Notes: generated by a model not told the origin, from the letters alone. A stretch of 34,903 nucleotides of DNA from Xanthobacteraceae bacterium (GCA_028282095.1 JANQIP010000250.1:2501-37403), one strand, 5' to 3'; shown: positions 16,787 through 25,690, counted from the stretch's first letter. Numbers and translations: made by a program.

Positions 16787-17177
16787 CGGTAATCCTCCCT
16801 TGAAAGCCGCGCGGATCGTAGAAGGCCAAGCACGGATCGCGCAAGGGCGTAGTGCGTTGTGCGTCAGGATGCGCCGGTTTTTTCGCTGATTTTGTTGCCG
16901 GTTGATACTGTTTGCGGGTGAAGAACTGAGGAACGTCTGACGGCTTCCGAAGCGTTCGTTGCGCGACTATTCGCGCAAGCCAAGCATCATAGATGACGGC
17001 CCATCCGGGCCTTGCGGGATGCAACGCGTAGCACACCGATCGGACACGCGTAAGGAGCGGCAAATCAGACGAACCGCTTATTGACACGCGCGCAATCCGC
17101 CGACGACATCGCCGGGCGCGCCTATTTGCCCCTTGCAAGAAAATTCGCCGACCGCACGCGAGGAAGCATGTGAGCTT
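16787..17177. other. Intergenic region upstream of livK
   Basis: About 390 bases between the livK start and the stop of the Crp-like gene, both on the minus strand. It should contain the liv promoter. I see no repeat copy, no convincing -35/-10 pair and no riboswitch-like structure. Confidence 0.4.
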
Positions 17178-17936
17178 TTACGGCGAGGAAAGAGCGGGCA
17201 ACGGCCAGCGGAAGTCGGCGATAGCCGCGAGCGCAGCCGGTTTGATCACCCGCATGGACGTGGCCCGCAACTCGATCAGACGCTCGCGTCGCAACTGCTT
17301 CAGCGTGCGGTTGACATGAACCGCACTCAAGCCGAGTGCATCGCCCATCATCTCCTGCGTCAGCGGCATGGGCACGAAGGTGCCGGTCTCATGGCCGATC
17401 TCGCCGAGGCGATGGCTGAGCTCGACCAGGAGATGGGCGAGCCGCTCATAGGCGGTCTGCTGGCCGAGCCTGACCACATGGTTGAGGAGGAAAACGTCCT
17501 GTCGTGCCCGCGCCGCGACGAAGGCACGGGAAAGCCCGGGAAAGCGGTCCGGCTCGCCCGCCATTTCCAGGAGACAATCGACGCTGGCGACCCGCACCGC
17601 CGTCAACGTCAAAGCCGAGGTGAACGCGATCCGATTGCCCGCTGCCCCATATCCGAACAGATCGCCGGGCAGCAGGAAGTCGAAAATCTGACGGCGTCCG
17701 TCGGCGAGAACGCGCAGACGGCAAGCCCAACCCGAAAGCAGCGCCGCCGGTTTGCGCAACACATCGCCTTCGCTGTAAAGCTCGGCGCCCGCCGCAACCT
17801 CGCTCGCGACCGCGCAGGTTTGTCGGACCATCGACATTTCCTGATCCGACAGCGACGCAAGACTCGCCAAGTGCCGCCACAGCGCCTCATAGGGCTTGCG
17901 GCGAAGTCCTCGATTCCTGGCGGTGTCCGCGGCCAT
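17178..17936 (-). CDS. Crp/Fnr-family transcriptional regulator
   Basis: The 252-residue protein has a cyclic-nucleotide-binding-type beta-roll (about 30-150; GAELYSEGD, FLLPGDLFGY), a dimerisation helix (about 150-180) and a C-terminal Crp-type winged helix with LTQEMMGDALGLSAVHVNRT at 192-211 as helix-turn-helix. There is no N-terminal cysteine cluster, so it is not an oxygen-sensing Fnr. The roll lacks the complete cAMP-binding signature as far as I can judge, so the effector is unknown. It resembles the many HTH_Crp_2 regulators of Hyphomicrobiales. It is monocistronic; the liv operon on the same strand starts 391 bases downstream and could be a target, without direct evidence. Confidence 0.9.
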   Translation of the reverse strand: MAADTARNRGLRRKPYEALWRHLASLASLSDQEMSMVRQTCAVASEVAAGAELYSEGDVLRKPAALLSGWACRLRVLADGRRQIFDFLLPGDLFGYGAAGNRIAFTSALTLTAVRVASVDCLLEMAGEPDRFPGLSRAFVAARARQDVFLLNHVVRLGQQTAYERLAHLLVELSHRLGEIGHETGTFVPMPLTQEMMGDALGLSAVHVNRTLKQLRRERLIELRATSMRVIKPAALAAIADFRWPLPALSSP

Positions 17937-18740
17937 GCTCGTCCCATGTGCGCCGGAGCCGATCTCGTTCGATGCAAAATCCGCTCCGCCTATGGTGTTT
18001 CGAAAACCAACCTTTCTTTAGTTGAAAAATCGATCTCACCGAAAAAGAGCGCCCACCTAACAAAAGGAGATAAAGAGATAAGGACAAATCGAGCGAATTG
18101 GTATTCTCCCGGGATTGAAAATCCGATCGCCCTTACGTCAATGCGCAATACTGGAAACAGGGATTTCGATGTGATCTGAAAAAAAGGTATTGACCGGCCG
18201 GCCGTGCTGCTGAAAGCCGGCAGTATGAGAAAATGGCGCCGATGGATGCGGCACTGCAGCGCGTCCGATATCGCAACTGCGTTACTGCAACGCCAAAACT
18301 AGAGCATTTCCATATTGCGGCTATTTCTTGCATCTCGCCTCTCGCCTCTCGTCACGCGCGCGTGATCGATGTTTGCAATATTACACGGGCATGTGAGAAT
18401 GGCCGAAAGCGCCTTTTTAAGATGAGATTTGTTGCGACCTTTTGTAGCCTCTCAGAGTGGCTTAAGTTTTCTCGCCGGCGCGACGGCGCTGTATCTGTTT
18501 GCAAAAAGCCCTTTCATTAACGCAAGGCAAGCTGGCGATTTTTTTCTTTGCAGGGAACGAACTCGCGAACCGGCGATTTCGTTCGCAGGTGGCTGCGTAA
18601 AACCATAGTTTTCGAGCCGAACCTAAGCCGCACCGATGTTGCTGCGACGCAGCGCGTTCGCTTGACCGTCGGTCGGAATGAACGCGGGACGCGAGCCCAA
18701 GGGCCGTCCTGCCGCCCATCGCAAGATAGGAGAGCCATCG
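17937..18740. other. Long intergenic region (804 bases) without a recognisable gene
   Basis: This is the second-longest gene-free stretch and holds no complete repeat copy. It is AT-richer than the genes, with T/A runs near 18010, 18180 and 18540. Short open frames here (for example 18233-18520) show no protein features. An inverted repeat GCCGGC...GCCGGC is near 18198-18222. GGAAC at 18554-18558 could be the -35 part of an EcfG-type promoter for the following gene, but the expected CGTT is not at the right spacing. An undetected small RNA is possible. Confidence 0.4.
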
Positions 18741-19163
18741 ATGTGTGACTACAGCCTGCAACATGTGGCCACGCGAGCTGCGAAAGTGGGTGACCTTTTG
18801 GTGACCACCAAGTTCAACAACTCGATCACCCGCGGCTTTGCCGAGGTTGGCGAGCCGAATGTCGCAGTGTGCATCCTTCCGGGCACCGAACTCGCCTTCG
18901 ACCGCGAGGTCGAATGTGATCATGCGCTCGGTTTCTTTCCGACCCGCAAGCTGCGCGAACGTGTCGCACGGTTCCGGCAGATCAATATGGACAACCCCTA
19001 TGAACACCATGACGCACTCGAGTTCCCGAGCGGCCAAGTGGTGCTGCTGACCCGGCTGTGCGAAGGCCAGACTGCGACGGTGCTGCAGCTTCCGGCATCG
19101 GGCTCTCCCGAGAGTGCCGAGGGCGAGGCGCAGGAGCCAAAGCGCGAGCGCATCATCGTCTGA
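18741..19163 (+). CDS. Conserved protein of unknown function
   Basis: The 140-residue protein starts MCDYSLQHVATRAAKVGD at the ATG at 18741, with an excellent AGGAGA site eight bases upstream; the frame is open further upstream but that part is not protein-like. It is soluble and mixed in composition, with GFAEVGEPNVAVCILPGTEL in the middle and FPSGQVVLLTRLCEGQTATVLQ near 110; the tail (about 120-140) is acidic then basic and probably disordered. Proteins with this MCDYSL start recur in Bradyrhizobium relatives as hypotheticals; no function is known to me. It is monocistronic, preceded by a long non-coding leader region and followed by a family 1 element and a terminator, which suggests independent regulation. 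Confidence 0.85.
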   Translation: MCDYSLQHVATRAAKVGDLLVTTKFNNSITRGFAEVGEPNVAVCILPGTELAFDREVECDHALGFFPTRKLRERVARFRQINMDNPYEHHDALEFPSGQVVLLTRLCEGQTATVLQLPASGSPESAEGEAQEPKRERIIV

Positions 19164-19174
19164 CGCGTCGCCTG

Positions 19175-19273
19175 GAGCGCGATCCATTCAGATCGAATCG
19201 ATCGCGCTCCCTTTCAACTCAACTTGGCGCGTGATCTTGTCCGACAAACCTGCAACTTTTCGGGATCATGCTC
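19175..19273 (+). repeat. Family 1 hairpin element, copy 5
   Basis: A 99-bp copy starting GAGCGCGATCCATTCAGA and ending GATCATGCTC. The 44-nt hairpin has several mismatches (CCGACAAACC for CCGAAAAGTC). Flanks are TG and CA, not TA. Confidence 0.85.
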
Positions 19274-19315
19274 CAACACTGAGCGTTACGCGTCTGAGCA
19301 AAAACGCTTCAGGCG

Positions 19316-19348
19316 AAAGCCATCGGGCGTTGCCCGGTGGCTTTTCTT
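19316..19348 (+). terminator. Probable intrinsic terminator
   Basis: AAAGCCATCGGGC and GCCCGGTGGCTTT form a 13-bp stem with one T-G pair and a GTT loop, followed by TTCTTCT. It lies 150 bases after the stop of the 18741 gene and is the best terminator-like structure in the window. Confidence 0.7.
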
Positions 19349-19500
19349 CTCCTTGGCGCTGACGCCGCGCACGCAAAAATTGCATTTTTCGCAACTGCAA
19401 AGCCTGATCGAGCCAACCAAGCATTAACCAAGCAAGCGATGCACCAATGTTGCTCGAGCCGATAATATGGTGCCTCTCGGAAATCGCCTTTGACGCGTCG

Positions 19501-19577
19501 GACGCAATTGCTTCAGCTTGAATCGATCACACTCTTTGTCCTCTCAGGTCGCATGCAATGATTCCGGATCATGCTTG
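19501..19577 (+). repeat. Family 1 hairpin element, decayed copy
   Basis: GACGCAATTGCTTCAGCTTGAATCGATC, a CTCTTTGTCCTCTCAGGTC spacer, GCATG and then GATTCCGGATCATGCTT match the element, but most of the 44-nt hairpin is deleted. It lies about 80 bases upstream of the HPF-like gene. Confidence 0.65.
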
Positions 19578-19655
19578 AAGAGCCGCACTGTCCTGGAAAT
19601 CCTTGCCAAAAACGCTTACATTAGTAGGTCGTCCTCATCGGTCGGGGGTTATTCT

Positions 19656-20234
19656 ATGCAAGGTCCCGTCGAGATCGCCTTTCACAATATCGAATCGTCG
19701 GAGTGGGCCGAAAACCACATCCGCAACCGCATTGCCGAGCTCGAACGCATCTTCGAACGCATTGCCTCCTGCCGGGTGCGCGTCGACAAGCGCGCCAAGG
19801 CGAACGGGGCTTCCATCCCGCCCGTCGTGCATATCGAGATCGGAATTCCGGGTCGCGCCGACCTGATTGTGAGTCACGAGCCTGAATACCTGCAGCGCAA
19901 GTTCCAACGTCCGGACTTGCAGAAGGCCATCAACGAAGCGTTCCGTATTGCCGAGCGCCAACTGGTTGAGTTGAAGAACCAGCGGCACGGCCGCACCAAG
20001 GCGCCACTGCACGATGCGCAGAATCAGCGTCTCGGGCAGGTTGCCGAGATGCAGCCCGAGCAGGATTTCGGCTTTCTCATCACCTCGGAGGGTACGCTGC
20101 TCTACTTCCACCGCAACAGCGTGCTCTCGGGCGATTTCGATTCGCTCACCCGCGGTGACGAACTCTATTATGTCGAGGGCGCCGGCGACACCGGGCCGAT
20201 TGCAACCAAAGTCCGAATCAAGGCAAGCGAGTAG
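19656..20234 (+). CDS. HPF/RaiA-family ribosome-associated protein with C-terminal cold-shock domain
   Basis: The 192-residue protein combines an HPF/YfiA fold (about 1-110; FHNIESSEWAENHIRNRIAE, VHIEIGIPGRADLIV) with a cold-shock-type OB domain (about 127-192). In the latter, DFGFL at 137-141 stands for RNP1 (KGFGFI) and LLYFH at 148-152 for RNP2 (VFVHF). HPF proteins bind the 30S decoding centre and promote ribosome hibernation; the cold-shock domain would add RNA contact in place of the dimerising tail of long HPF. This architecture is known in alphaproteobacteria. The ATG at 19656 is chosen because the conserved domain starts directly after it and GGGGG lies a few bases upstream; the longer open frame from 19518 runs through a decayed repeat. 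Confidence 0.9.
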   Translation: MQGPVEIAFHNIESSEWAENHIRNRIAELERIFERIASCRVRVDKRAKANGASIPPVVHIEIGIPGRADLIVSHEPEYLQRKFQRPDLQKAINEAFRIAERQLVELKNQRHGRTKAPLHDAQNQRLGQVAEMQPEQDFGFLITSEGTLLYFHRNSVLSGDFDSLTRGDELYYVEGAGDTGPIATKVRIKASE

Positions 20235-20343
20235 CCGTCCTTAAGCCGTCGAACTCGTGTCCGCATAGGGGCGGCACGCAGCGTGGCGCAATGTGCTGCG
20301 CCGTGACCAATTTGGCCCGCTTTCCGTCCTGAGATCGACACGC

Positions 20344-21111
20344 ATGGAGCTGCCGCGCAACCCGTTCAAGCAGGCACTGGCCGAAGGACGCCTGCAGATC
20401 GGCCTGTGGAGCACGCTTGCCAGCAATATCGCGGCCGAGATCATTGCGGATTCCGGCTTCGACTGGATCGTTCTCGATACCGAGCACGCGCCGAACGAGA
20501 TCGCCGACCTGCTGCCGCAACTGCACGCGCTGGGCGGCGGCACGGCAACGCCGGTGGTCAGGCCCGCCTGGAACGATCCCGTGCTCATCAAGCGCATCAT
20601 GGATCTCGGGGTGCATACGCTGCTCGTCCCCTTCGTGCAGAACGCCGAGGAGGCAAGGCGAGCGGTCGCGGCAACACGCTATCCGCCGGCCGGCATTCGC
20701 GGCGCCGCCGGCGCCGTCCGCGCCAGCCGGTTCGGCCGCATCACCGATTATCTTCAGCGCGCCAATTCCGAGGTCTGCCTGCTCGTCCAGGCTGAAACCG
20801 CGATATCGCTCGCCGATCTCGAGGCGATCGCCGCCGTCGAAGGGATCGACGGCGTGTTCGTCGGTCCCTCGGACCTCGCCGCCTCCCTCGGGCATGTCGG
20901 CAACCCCGGCCATCCGCATGTGCAAAACGCGATCGAGGATGCCGCCAAACGGCTCGGCGCCGTCGGCAAAGCGGCCGGAATTCTCACCTCCGACACTGCG
21001 GCGGCACGGCGCTACATCGACTGGGGCTACCGATTCGTGGCGGTCGGGTCGGACGCCGGTGTCCTTTCACGCGGCGCCGATGCCCTCGCCAAGGCTCTCA
21101 AAACCGGCTGA
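20344..21111 (+). CDS. HpcH/HpaI-family class II aldolase
   Basis: The 255-residue TIM-barrel enzyme belongs to the metal-dependent 2-keto-3-deoxy-acid aldolases (4-hydroxy-2-oxoheptanedioate or 2-keto-3-deoxy-L-rhamnonate/glucarate type). The family's catalytic set is visible: H48 in LDTEHAPN, R73 in VVRPAWND, and metal ligands E151 in VQAETA and D177 in VGPSDLA. The PPAGIRGAAGAVRASRFGR loop also fits. The exact substrate is not decided by sequence. The ATG at 20344 gives the normal length; the frame is open from 20293. It has no pathway neighbours in the window, standing between a ribosome factor and the convergent prenyl synthase. Confidence 0.92.
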   Translation: MELPRNPFKQALAEGRLQIGLWSTLASNIAAEIIADSGFDWIVLDTEHAPNEIADLLPQLHALGGGTATPVVRPAWNDPVLIKRIMDLGVHTLLVPFVQNAEEARRAVAATRYPPAGIRGAAGAVRASRFGRITDYLQRANSEVCLLVQAETAISLADLEAIAAVEGIDGVFVGPSDLAASLGHVGNPGHPHVQNAIEDAAKRLGAVGKAAGILTSDTAAARRYIDWGYRFVAVGSDAGVLSRGADALAKALKTG

Positions 21112-21154
21112 TATCGTCGACAATGGTCGGCCGATCGCCCCATTGCGCTCCGAT

Positions 21155-22111
21155 TTAATGCCGCCGCTCGGCGACGAAACGCGCGGCCGCCCGCAGCACG
21201 TCGGCTTTTGCTCCGAAGGGCGCAACCGCGGCCTCCGCATCGGCGACGAGCGCGGCGAGCGTTTGGCGCGCGCCGTCGACACCCAGAATCTTGACGAGTG
21301 TCGCTTTTTGGGCCGCGGCATCCTTGTTGGTGGCCTTGCCGACCATGGCGGGATCGCCTTCCGCATCGAGCAGGTCATCGGCGACCTGGAAAGCCTTGCC
21401 GATCGCCGCGCCGTAGCGGTCGAGGGCGAGGCGCGCGCGGAGATCGGCCTGGCCGAGAATCGCACCGCTCATGCAGGCAAAGCGCAGCAGCGCGCCGGTC
21501 TTCATCGCTTCGAGAGTCTCGATCTCCTCCTGGCCCAGGCGCTCAGGGACACCATCCGCGAATCGGCCCTCGGCGGCAAGATCGAGGATCTGCCCGCCGA
21601 CCATGCCACCGAGCCCGGATGCCCGCGCAAGGGCCGTCACGAGCTCGACCCGCACCTGCGGATCGGGATGGGTTTCCGACCGAGACAGCACGTCGAACGC
21701 AAGCGTCAGAAGTCCGTCGCCGGCGAGGATGGCGGTCGCCTCGTCGAAGGCCTTGTGCGTCGTCGGCCGGCCGCGCCGCAGGTCGTCATTGTCCATCGCC
21801 GGCAGATCGTCGTGTACAAGCGAGTAGCAATGCACGAACTCGATCGCGCTTGCGACCATCAGCGCCTGCCCGCGCGGACTCGCAAACAGGCCGGCCGTTT
21901 CCACCACCAGAAACGGACGGAAACGCTTGCCGCCGGCGAGGCTTGCATAGCGCATGGCATCGAGCAGCCGGACCGGCCGGGCACGCTCGCCATCAACGGG
22001 ACCGGGCGCCAGAACGCGGTCAAGCAAGTCCTCCATGTCGGTTGCCACCTTGTCGAGCCGCTCCTGGAACAGAGCGCTCGCCGCGGCAACCCCGTCGGCA
22101 TTTTCGGTCAT
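21155..22111 (-). CDS. ispA: Farnesyl/geranylgeranyl diphosphate synthase (polyprenyl synthetase)
   Basis: The 318-residue trans-prenyltransferase condenses isopentenyl diphosphate with allylic diphosphates. GGKRFRP is at 60-66, the first aspartate-rich motif DDLPAMDNDDLRRGRP starts at 101, and the second, FQVADDLLD, ends at 249. The first motif is the IspA-type DDxxxxD form. In this context it most likely makes farnesyl diphosphate, the substrate of HpnD; geranylgeranyl diphosphate is the alternative and only assay or phylogeny can decide. The ATG at 22109-22111 is chosen over an upstream extension of 60 residues with no family likeness. It is divergent from hpnC over 420 bases. Confidence 0.92.
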   Translation of the reverse strand: MTENADGVAAASALFQERLDKVATDMEDLLDRVLAPGPVDGERARPVRLLDAMRYASLAGGKRFRPFLVVETAGLFASPRGQALMVASAIEFVHCYSLVHDDLPAMDNDDLRRGRPTTHKAFDEATAILAGDGLLTLAFDVLSRSETHPDPQVRVELVTALARASGLGGMVGGQILDLAAEGRFADGVPERLGQEEIETLEAMKTGALLRFACMSGAILGQADLRARLALDRYGAAIGKAFQVADDLLDAEGDPAMVGKATNKDAAAQKATLVKILGVDGARQTLAALVADAEAAVAPFGAKADVLRAAARFVAERRH

Positions 22112-22531
22112 GCGTAGCAAATCGGCCCCCGAACGCGCTGGCGCACCCGGCCACCAGCTCTCGACCCCACAAGGTATCCGACACAGGCGGCTTCGTACAC
22201 CCGGCCGGTGATTCTCTGGTGCGGCACCAAAGCTTGTGTTTTTGCCCGCATCCTGCCGGCTTGGCGCGCGTTGACTTGAACCACCGCCCATGCTTTGGAC
22301 ACGATTATGCAGGCTTGCACAGCCCGATCGCCGCGGCGCCGGTCCGTTTTTCCGCCTGCGCCCAGGATATCGGCCTGATCAAAGGACCGCGATATCCCCG
22401 ATGGTATCCGCCTCCAGCCTCAAAGAAGCCGCACGAACGTGCCGCCGGCATCGTTTGTTTCTCGTCTTCGCCCTCGGTCATGGCAAGCGGCACCATCGCT
22501 ACGAATTTGTTCGGACCACAGGACCACACCG
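22112..22531. promoter_or_regulatory. Divergent ispA-hpnC intergenic region
   Basis: These 420 bases separate the prenyl synthase from the squalene genes and should carry both promoters. Open frames cross it but have no family features and differ in composition from the genes. No family 1 copy is present. CGATATCCCCGATGGTATCCG near 22390-22410 has short repeated GATATCC/GGTATCC pieces of unknown meaning. I cannot place a promoter. Confidence 0.45.
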
Positions 22532-23410
22532 GTGACCGACAGCGCCGCCGCATTGCGATCGGGCAAAGGATCGGGCGACGAGAACTTTCCGGTCGCCTCC
22601 TGGCTCGTCCATCCCCGTTACCGGAACGTCATTCTTGCGTTCTACGAGTTCGTCCGCGTCGCCGACGATATCGCCGATCATCCGACACTCGCCGCGCCGG
22701 ACAAGCTTCGCCATCTCGACCGCCTCGAAGACAGCCTGCTCGGCAGGCAAACGAACGAGCCGCAGGGCGTCGCGCTCGGGGCGGCCCTCGCCGAACGCGG
22801 GCTCACCCCGCGTCATGCTCAGGATTTGCTCACAGCTTTCCGGCTCGATGTGACCAAGCTTCGCTACTGCGACTTCGATGACCTGATCGGCTATTGCACC
22901 TATTCGGCCATGCCGGTCGGCCGTTTCGTGCTCGATGTGCATGGCGAGAGCCGCGCGACCTGGCCGGCCAATGACGCCTTATGCGCGGCGCTGCAGATCA
23001 TCAATCACCTGCAGGATTGCGCGAAGGATTACCGCGATCTCGACCGTGTCTACATTCCGCTTGATGCGCTTGCGGCCGAAGGCATCGGCGTGGAAGCGCT
23101 TGGCGAGCCGCGCGCCTCGCCAGCGCTGCGCGCCTGCATTGCCAAGCTTGCACAGCGCGCGCGCGGGCTCCTCGACCAAAGCAGCGGATTTGCCGCGCGC
23201 GTGAACGATCGGCGGCTGGGACTCGAGATCGCGGTCATTCAGACATTGGCCGAGCGCCTCGCCCAAGTCCTGCAGATGCGCGACCCGCTGAGCGATCGGG
23301 TGCACCTCGCCAAGCCGGCGGTCGCCGCGCTAGGTTTGTTCGGTATCGTCAAGGGCCTGTATGGGAGGGCCTTCCGCGAGCGGGCCATGCCGCAATCGGC
23401 GGGCGAGTAG
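22532..23410 (+). CDS. hpnC: Hydroxysqualene synthase HpnC
   Basis: The 292-residue member of the squalene/phytoene synthase fold should convert presqualene diphosphate to hydroxysqualene. The first aspartate motif is DDIAD at 45-49 (VRVADDIADHP) and the second DCAKD at 162-166 (NHLQDCAKDYRDLDRVYIP). The GTG at 22532 is chosen: the product then begins VTDSAAALRSGKGSGDENFP, which fits HpnC N-termini, and AGGA lies nine bases upstream; a GTG at 22439 would add 31 unconserved residues. The TAG stop (23408-23410) is the junction of TA with the family 1 element that separates it from hpnD. Confidence 0.94.
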   Translation: MTDSAAALRSGKGSGDENFPVASWLVHPRYRNVILAFYEFVRVADDIADHPTLAAPDKLRHLDRLEDSLLGRQTNEPQGVALGAALAERGLTPRHAQDLLTAFRLDVTKLRYCDFDDLIGYCTYSAMPVGRFVLDVHGESRATWPANDALCAALQIINHLQDCAKDYRDLDRVYIPLDALAAEGIGVEALGEPRASPALRACIAKLAQRARGLLDQSSGFAARVNDRRLGLEIAVIQTLAERLAQVLQMRDPLSDRVHLAKPAVAALGLFGIVKGLYGRAFRERAMPQSAGE

Positions 23411-23571
23411 AGCATGATCCCGAAAAGTTGCAGATTTTTGGGACAAGATCATGCGACCAGCAAAGAGAAGAGCATGATCGCGAAAAACTGACAGACTTTT
23501 CGAACAAGATCATGCGACAGAACGACGAGAAATTGAACGCGCCTGATTCAAGGAGAAGTCATCGCGCTCTC
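23410..23571 (-). repeat. Family 1 hairpin element with two hairpins, inside the hopanoid operon
   Basis: The inverted element has two hairpin units (about 23410-23456 and 23471-23518) and then the GAACGCGCC...ATCGCGCTC end. TA precedes it (23408-23409) and is part of the hpnC stop. It fills nearly the whole hpnC-hpnD gap and ends 29 bases before the hpnD start. Confidence 0.85.
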
Positions 23572-23600
23572 GTGTATTTCCGGAACCATCCGCGCCCCAG

Positions 23601-24449
23601 ATGAGCGATCTTGCCGTTCAAATAGACGAACAGGACGTCGGTGCGCCACGGCGCGCCTTTGGCAGTTCGTTCTATTTTGCCATGCGGCTCCTGCCGCGCG
23701 CCCGCCGCGAGGGAATGTTCGAGGTCTATTCGTTCTGTCGTCGGGTCGACGATATCGCCGATTCGGCCGCCCCGCGCGGCGAACGCCTTGACCGCCTGGC
23801 GCATTGGCGCGCCGACCTTGACGCGCTCTATGCCGGCCGTGTTCTCCCGGAGCACAGGTCCCTCGCCCAAGTGATCGACCAGTTCGCGCTGCGCAAGGAA
23901 GACTTCCTCGCGGTGATCGACGGCATGGAAATGGATGCCGCCGGAGACATCCGCGCCCCCGATCTCGCCCATCTCGACCTTTATTGCGATCGCGTGGCGA
24001 GTGCAGTCGGCCGGCTTTCAGTGCGCGTCTTCGGGATGACCGAGCCGGAAGGACAGCGTCTTGCCCATCATCTCGGCCGCGCGCTGCAATTCACCAATAT
24101 TCTGCGCGATCTTGATGAGGATGCGGCGATCGGCAGGCTCTATCTTCCGCGCGAGAAGCTGGATGAGGCCGGCATTGCCGGCGACGATCCGCATCAGGTG
24201 GTGTCGCATCCCGCCCTCGGCCTCGTCTGTTCCGACCTCGCCGAACGCGCATGCGAGCATTTCGAGCAGGCCGACGCGATCATGAACCGCTGCCCGCGCG
24301 CGAGTGTTCGGGCGCCGCGCATCATGGGCGAGGTCTATCAGGGCATTCTCGCGGAGTTGATCGCGCGCGGGTGGAGCCCGCCGCGTCCACGCGTGCGCAT
24401 TGGCCGGCTGCATCTGTTGCGCGTCATCTTGCAATACGGTTTCGTGTGA
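23601..24449 (+). CDS. hpnD: Presqualene diphosphate synthase HpnD
   Basis: The 282-residue squalene/phytoene synthase-fold enzyme should join two farnesyl diphosphates to presqualene diphosphate. Motifs are FYFAMRLLPRARREGMF near 24-40, DDIAD at 50-54 and DLDED at 170-174 followed by GRLYLPREKL, the order that marks HpnD. Length is normal. The ATG at 23601 has no strong ribosome binding site, and a double-hairpin repeat lies just upstream, so its translation relative to hpnC may be reduced. Its TGA overlaps the hpnE ATG by one base (TGATG), indicating coupling. Confidence 0.95.
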   Translation: MSDLAVQIDEQDVGAPRRAFGSSFYFAMRLLPRARREGMFEVYSFCRRVDDIADSAAPRGERLDRLAHWRADLDALYAGRVLPEHRSLAQVIDQFALRKEDFLAVIDGMEMDAAGDIRAPDLAHLDLYCDRVASAVGRLSVRVFGMTEPEGQRLAHHLGRALQFTNILRDLDEDAAIGRLYLPREKLDEAGIAGDDPHQVVSHPALGLVCSDLAERACEHFEQADAIMNRCPRASVRAPRIMGEVYQGILAELIARGWSPPRPRVRIGRLHLLRVILQYGFV

Positions 24450-25690
24450 TGGCACGCACTGTCCACGTCATCGGCGCCGGCCTCGCCGGGCTCGCCGCCG
24501 CCGTGCGGCTGGTGAACTCGTCAGTGCGTGTGATCCTGCACGAAGCGACTGCCATGGCGGGCGGCCGCTGCCGCTCCTATCACGATCATGCAACCGATTG
24601 TTTGATCGACAATGGCAACCATCTCCTGTTGACCGGTAATCACGCGGCCTTCGCCTATGCCCGCACCATCGGCAGCGAGAACCGCCTGGTCGGCCCGGAC
24701 AAAGCCGAGTTCACCTTTTTCGATCTCGCCGACCATCAGCGATGGACGCTGCGAATCAATGATGGCCGCTTCCCGTGGTGGATCTTCGACCGCGCCCGGC
24801 GCGTGCCCGGAACGCGGACGCGCGACTATCTGCGTCTCGCACGGTTGCTGTCGGCACCGAATCGGCCGATTGCCAACATTATCGATTGCAATGGCCCGCT
24901 CTACCACCGGCTGCTCGCGCCGCTTCTGCTCGCCGCCCTCAACATCGATCCGCGCGAGGGGTCGGCGGCGCTTGCCAGCACGATCATTCGCGAGACGCTC
25001 GCCCGCGGCGGGAGCGCCTGCCGGCCCCGAATCGCCCGCGACGGACTGGGAACCGTCTTGGTGGAACCGGCGCTGGAATACCTCGAAACTGCGGGCACGC
25101 CGATCCGGTTCAGCGATGAGCTTCGGGCCTTACGCTTCGAGCGCAACCGCGTCGCCGGCCTCGATTTCGGTGGCGAGAGCGTCGAATTGGACCCGCCTGA
25201 CGCCGTGATTCTCGCGGTGCCGGCCTATGCCGCGGCTGGGCTGGCGCCGGGCATTACCGCGCCCACCGCGTTCCGCGCCATACTCAACACGCATTTCCGC
25301 GTTGATGCTCCGCGCAGCCTTCCGCCCCTGATCGGCGTGTTGAACGGGACGGCGGAATGGATCTTCTCTTTCCCCGGCCGCATCTCGGTAACCACAAGCA
25401 ATGCCGATCGCCTCATGAATGAACCGCGCGAGGCGCTCGCGCATACTATATGGCGGGAAGTCTGCGCCGTGACCGGACTTACGGGAGAGCGCCCGGCATG
25501 GCAGATTGTCCGCGAGCGGCGAGCGACCTTCGCCGCAACCCCCGAGGAGAATGCCAGGCGGCCGCAATCTCGGACCGCGTGGAACAATCTCTTCCTCGCC
25601 GGCGATTGGACGGATACGGGGTTGCCGGCGACGATTGAAGGCGCGATCCGCTCAGGCGATCACGCGGCCGATCTTGCGCTCTCGTCTTAG
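24449..25690 (+). CDS. hpnE: Hydroxysqualene dehydroxylase HpnE
   Basis: The 413-residue FAD-dependent amine-oxidase-like protein should reduce hydroxysqualene to squalene. The dinucleotide-binding motif IGAGLAGLAAAVRL starts at residue 8, followed by MAGGRCRSY, and the C-terminal FAD-binding segment LFLAGDWTDTGLPATIEGAI is near 390-410. The ATG at 24449 overlaps the hpnD stop, and the protein starts MARTVHVIGAGLAG as expected; the frame is open 66 codons upstream within hpnD, which is a shadow. It is followed by shc after 21 bases. Confidence 0.95.
   Translation: MARTVHVIGAGLAGLAAAVRLVNSSVRVILHEATAMAGGRCRSYHDHATDCLIDNGNHLLLTGNHAAFAYARTIGSENRLVGPDKAEFTFFDLADHQRWTLRINDGRFPWWIFDRARRVPGTRTRDYLRLARLLSAPNRPIANIIDCNGPLYHRLLAPLLLAALNIDPREGSAALASTIIRETLARGGSACRPRIARDGLGTVLVEPALEYLETAGTPIRFSDELRALRFERNRVAGLDFGGESVELDPPDAVILAVPAYAAAGLAPGITAPTAFRAILNTHFRVDAPRSLPPLIGVLNGTAEWIFSFPGRISVTTSNADRLMNEPREALAHTIWREVCAVTGLTGERPAWQIVRERRATFAATPEENARRPQSRTAWNNLFLAGDWTDTGLPATIEGAIRSGDHAADLALSS

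Noticed and set aside
18554..18580. EcfG-type promoter before the 18741 gene
   Set aside because: GGAAC is present, but the sequence 16-17 bases further on is GATT/ATTT, not CGTT; the CGTT-like match is 21 bases away.
20417..22117. A 566-codon plus-strand open frame over the aldolase and prenyl synthase genes
   Set aside because: It runs in another frame across two well-supported genes on opposite strands and has no recognisable domain.
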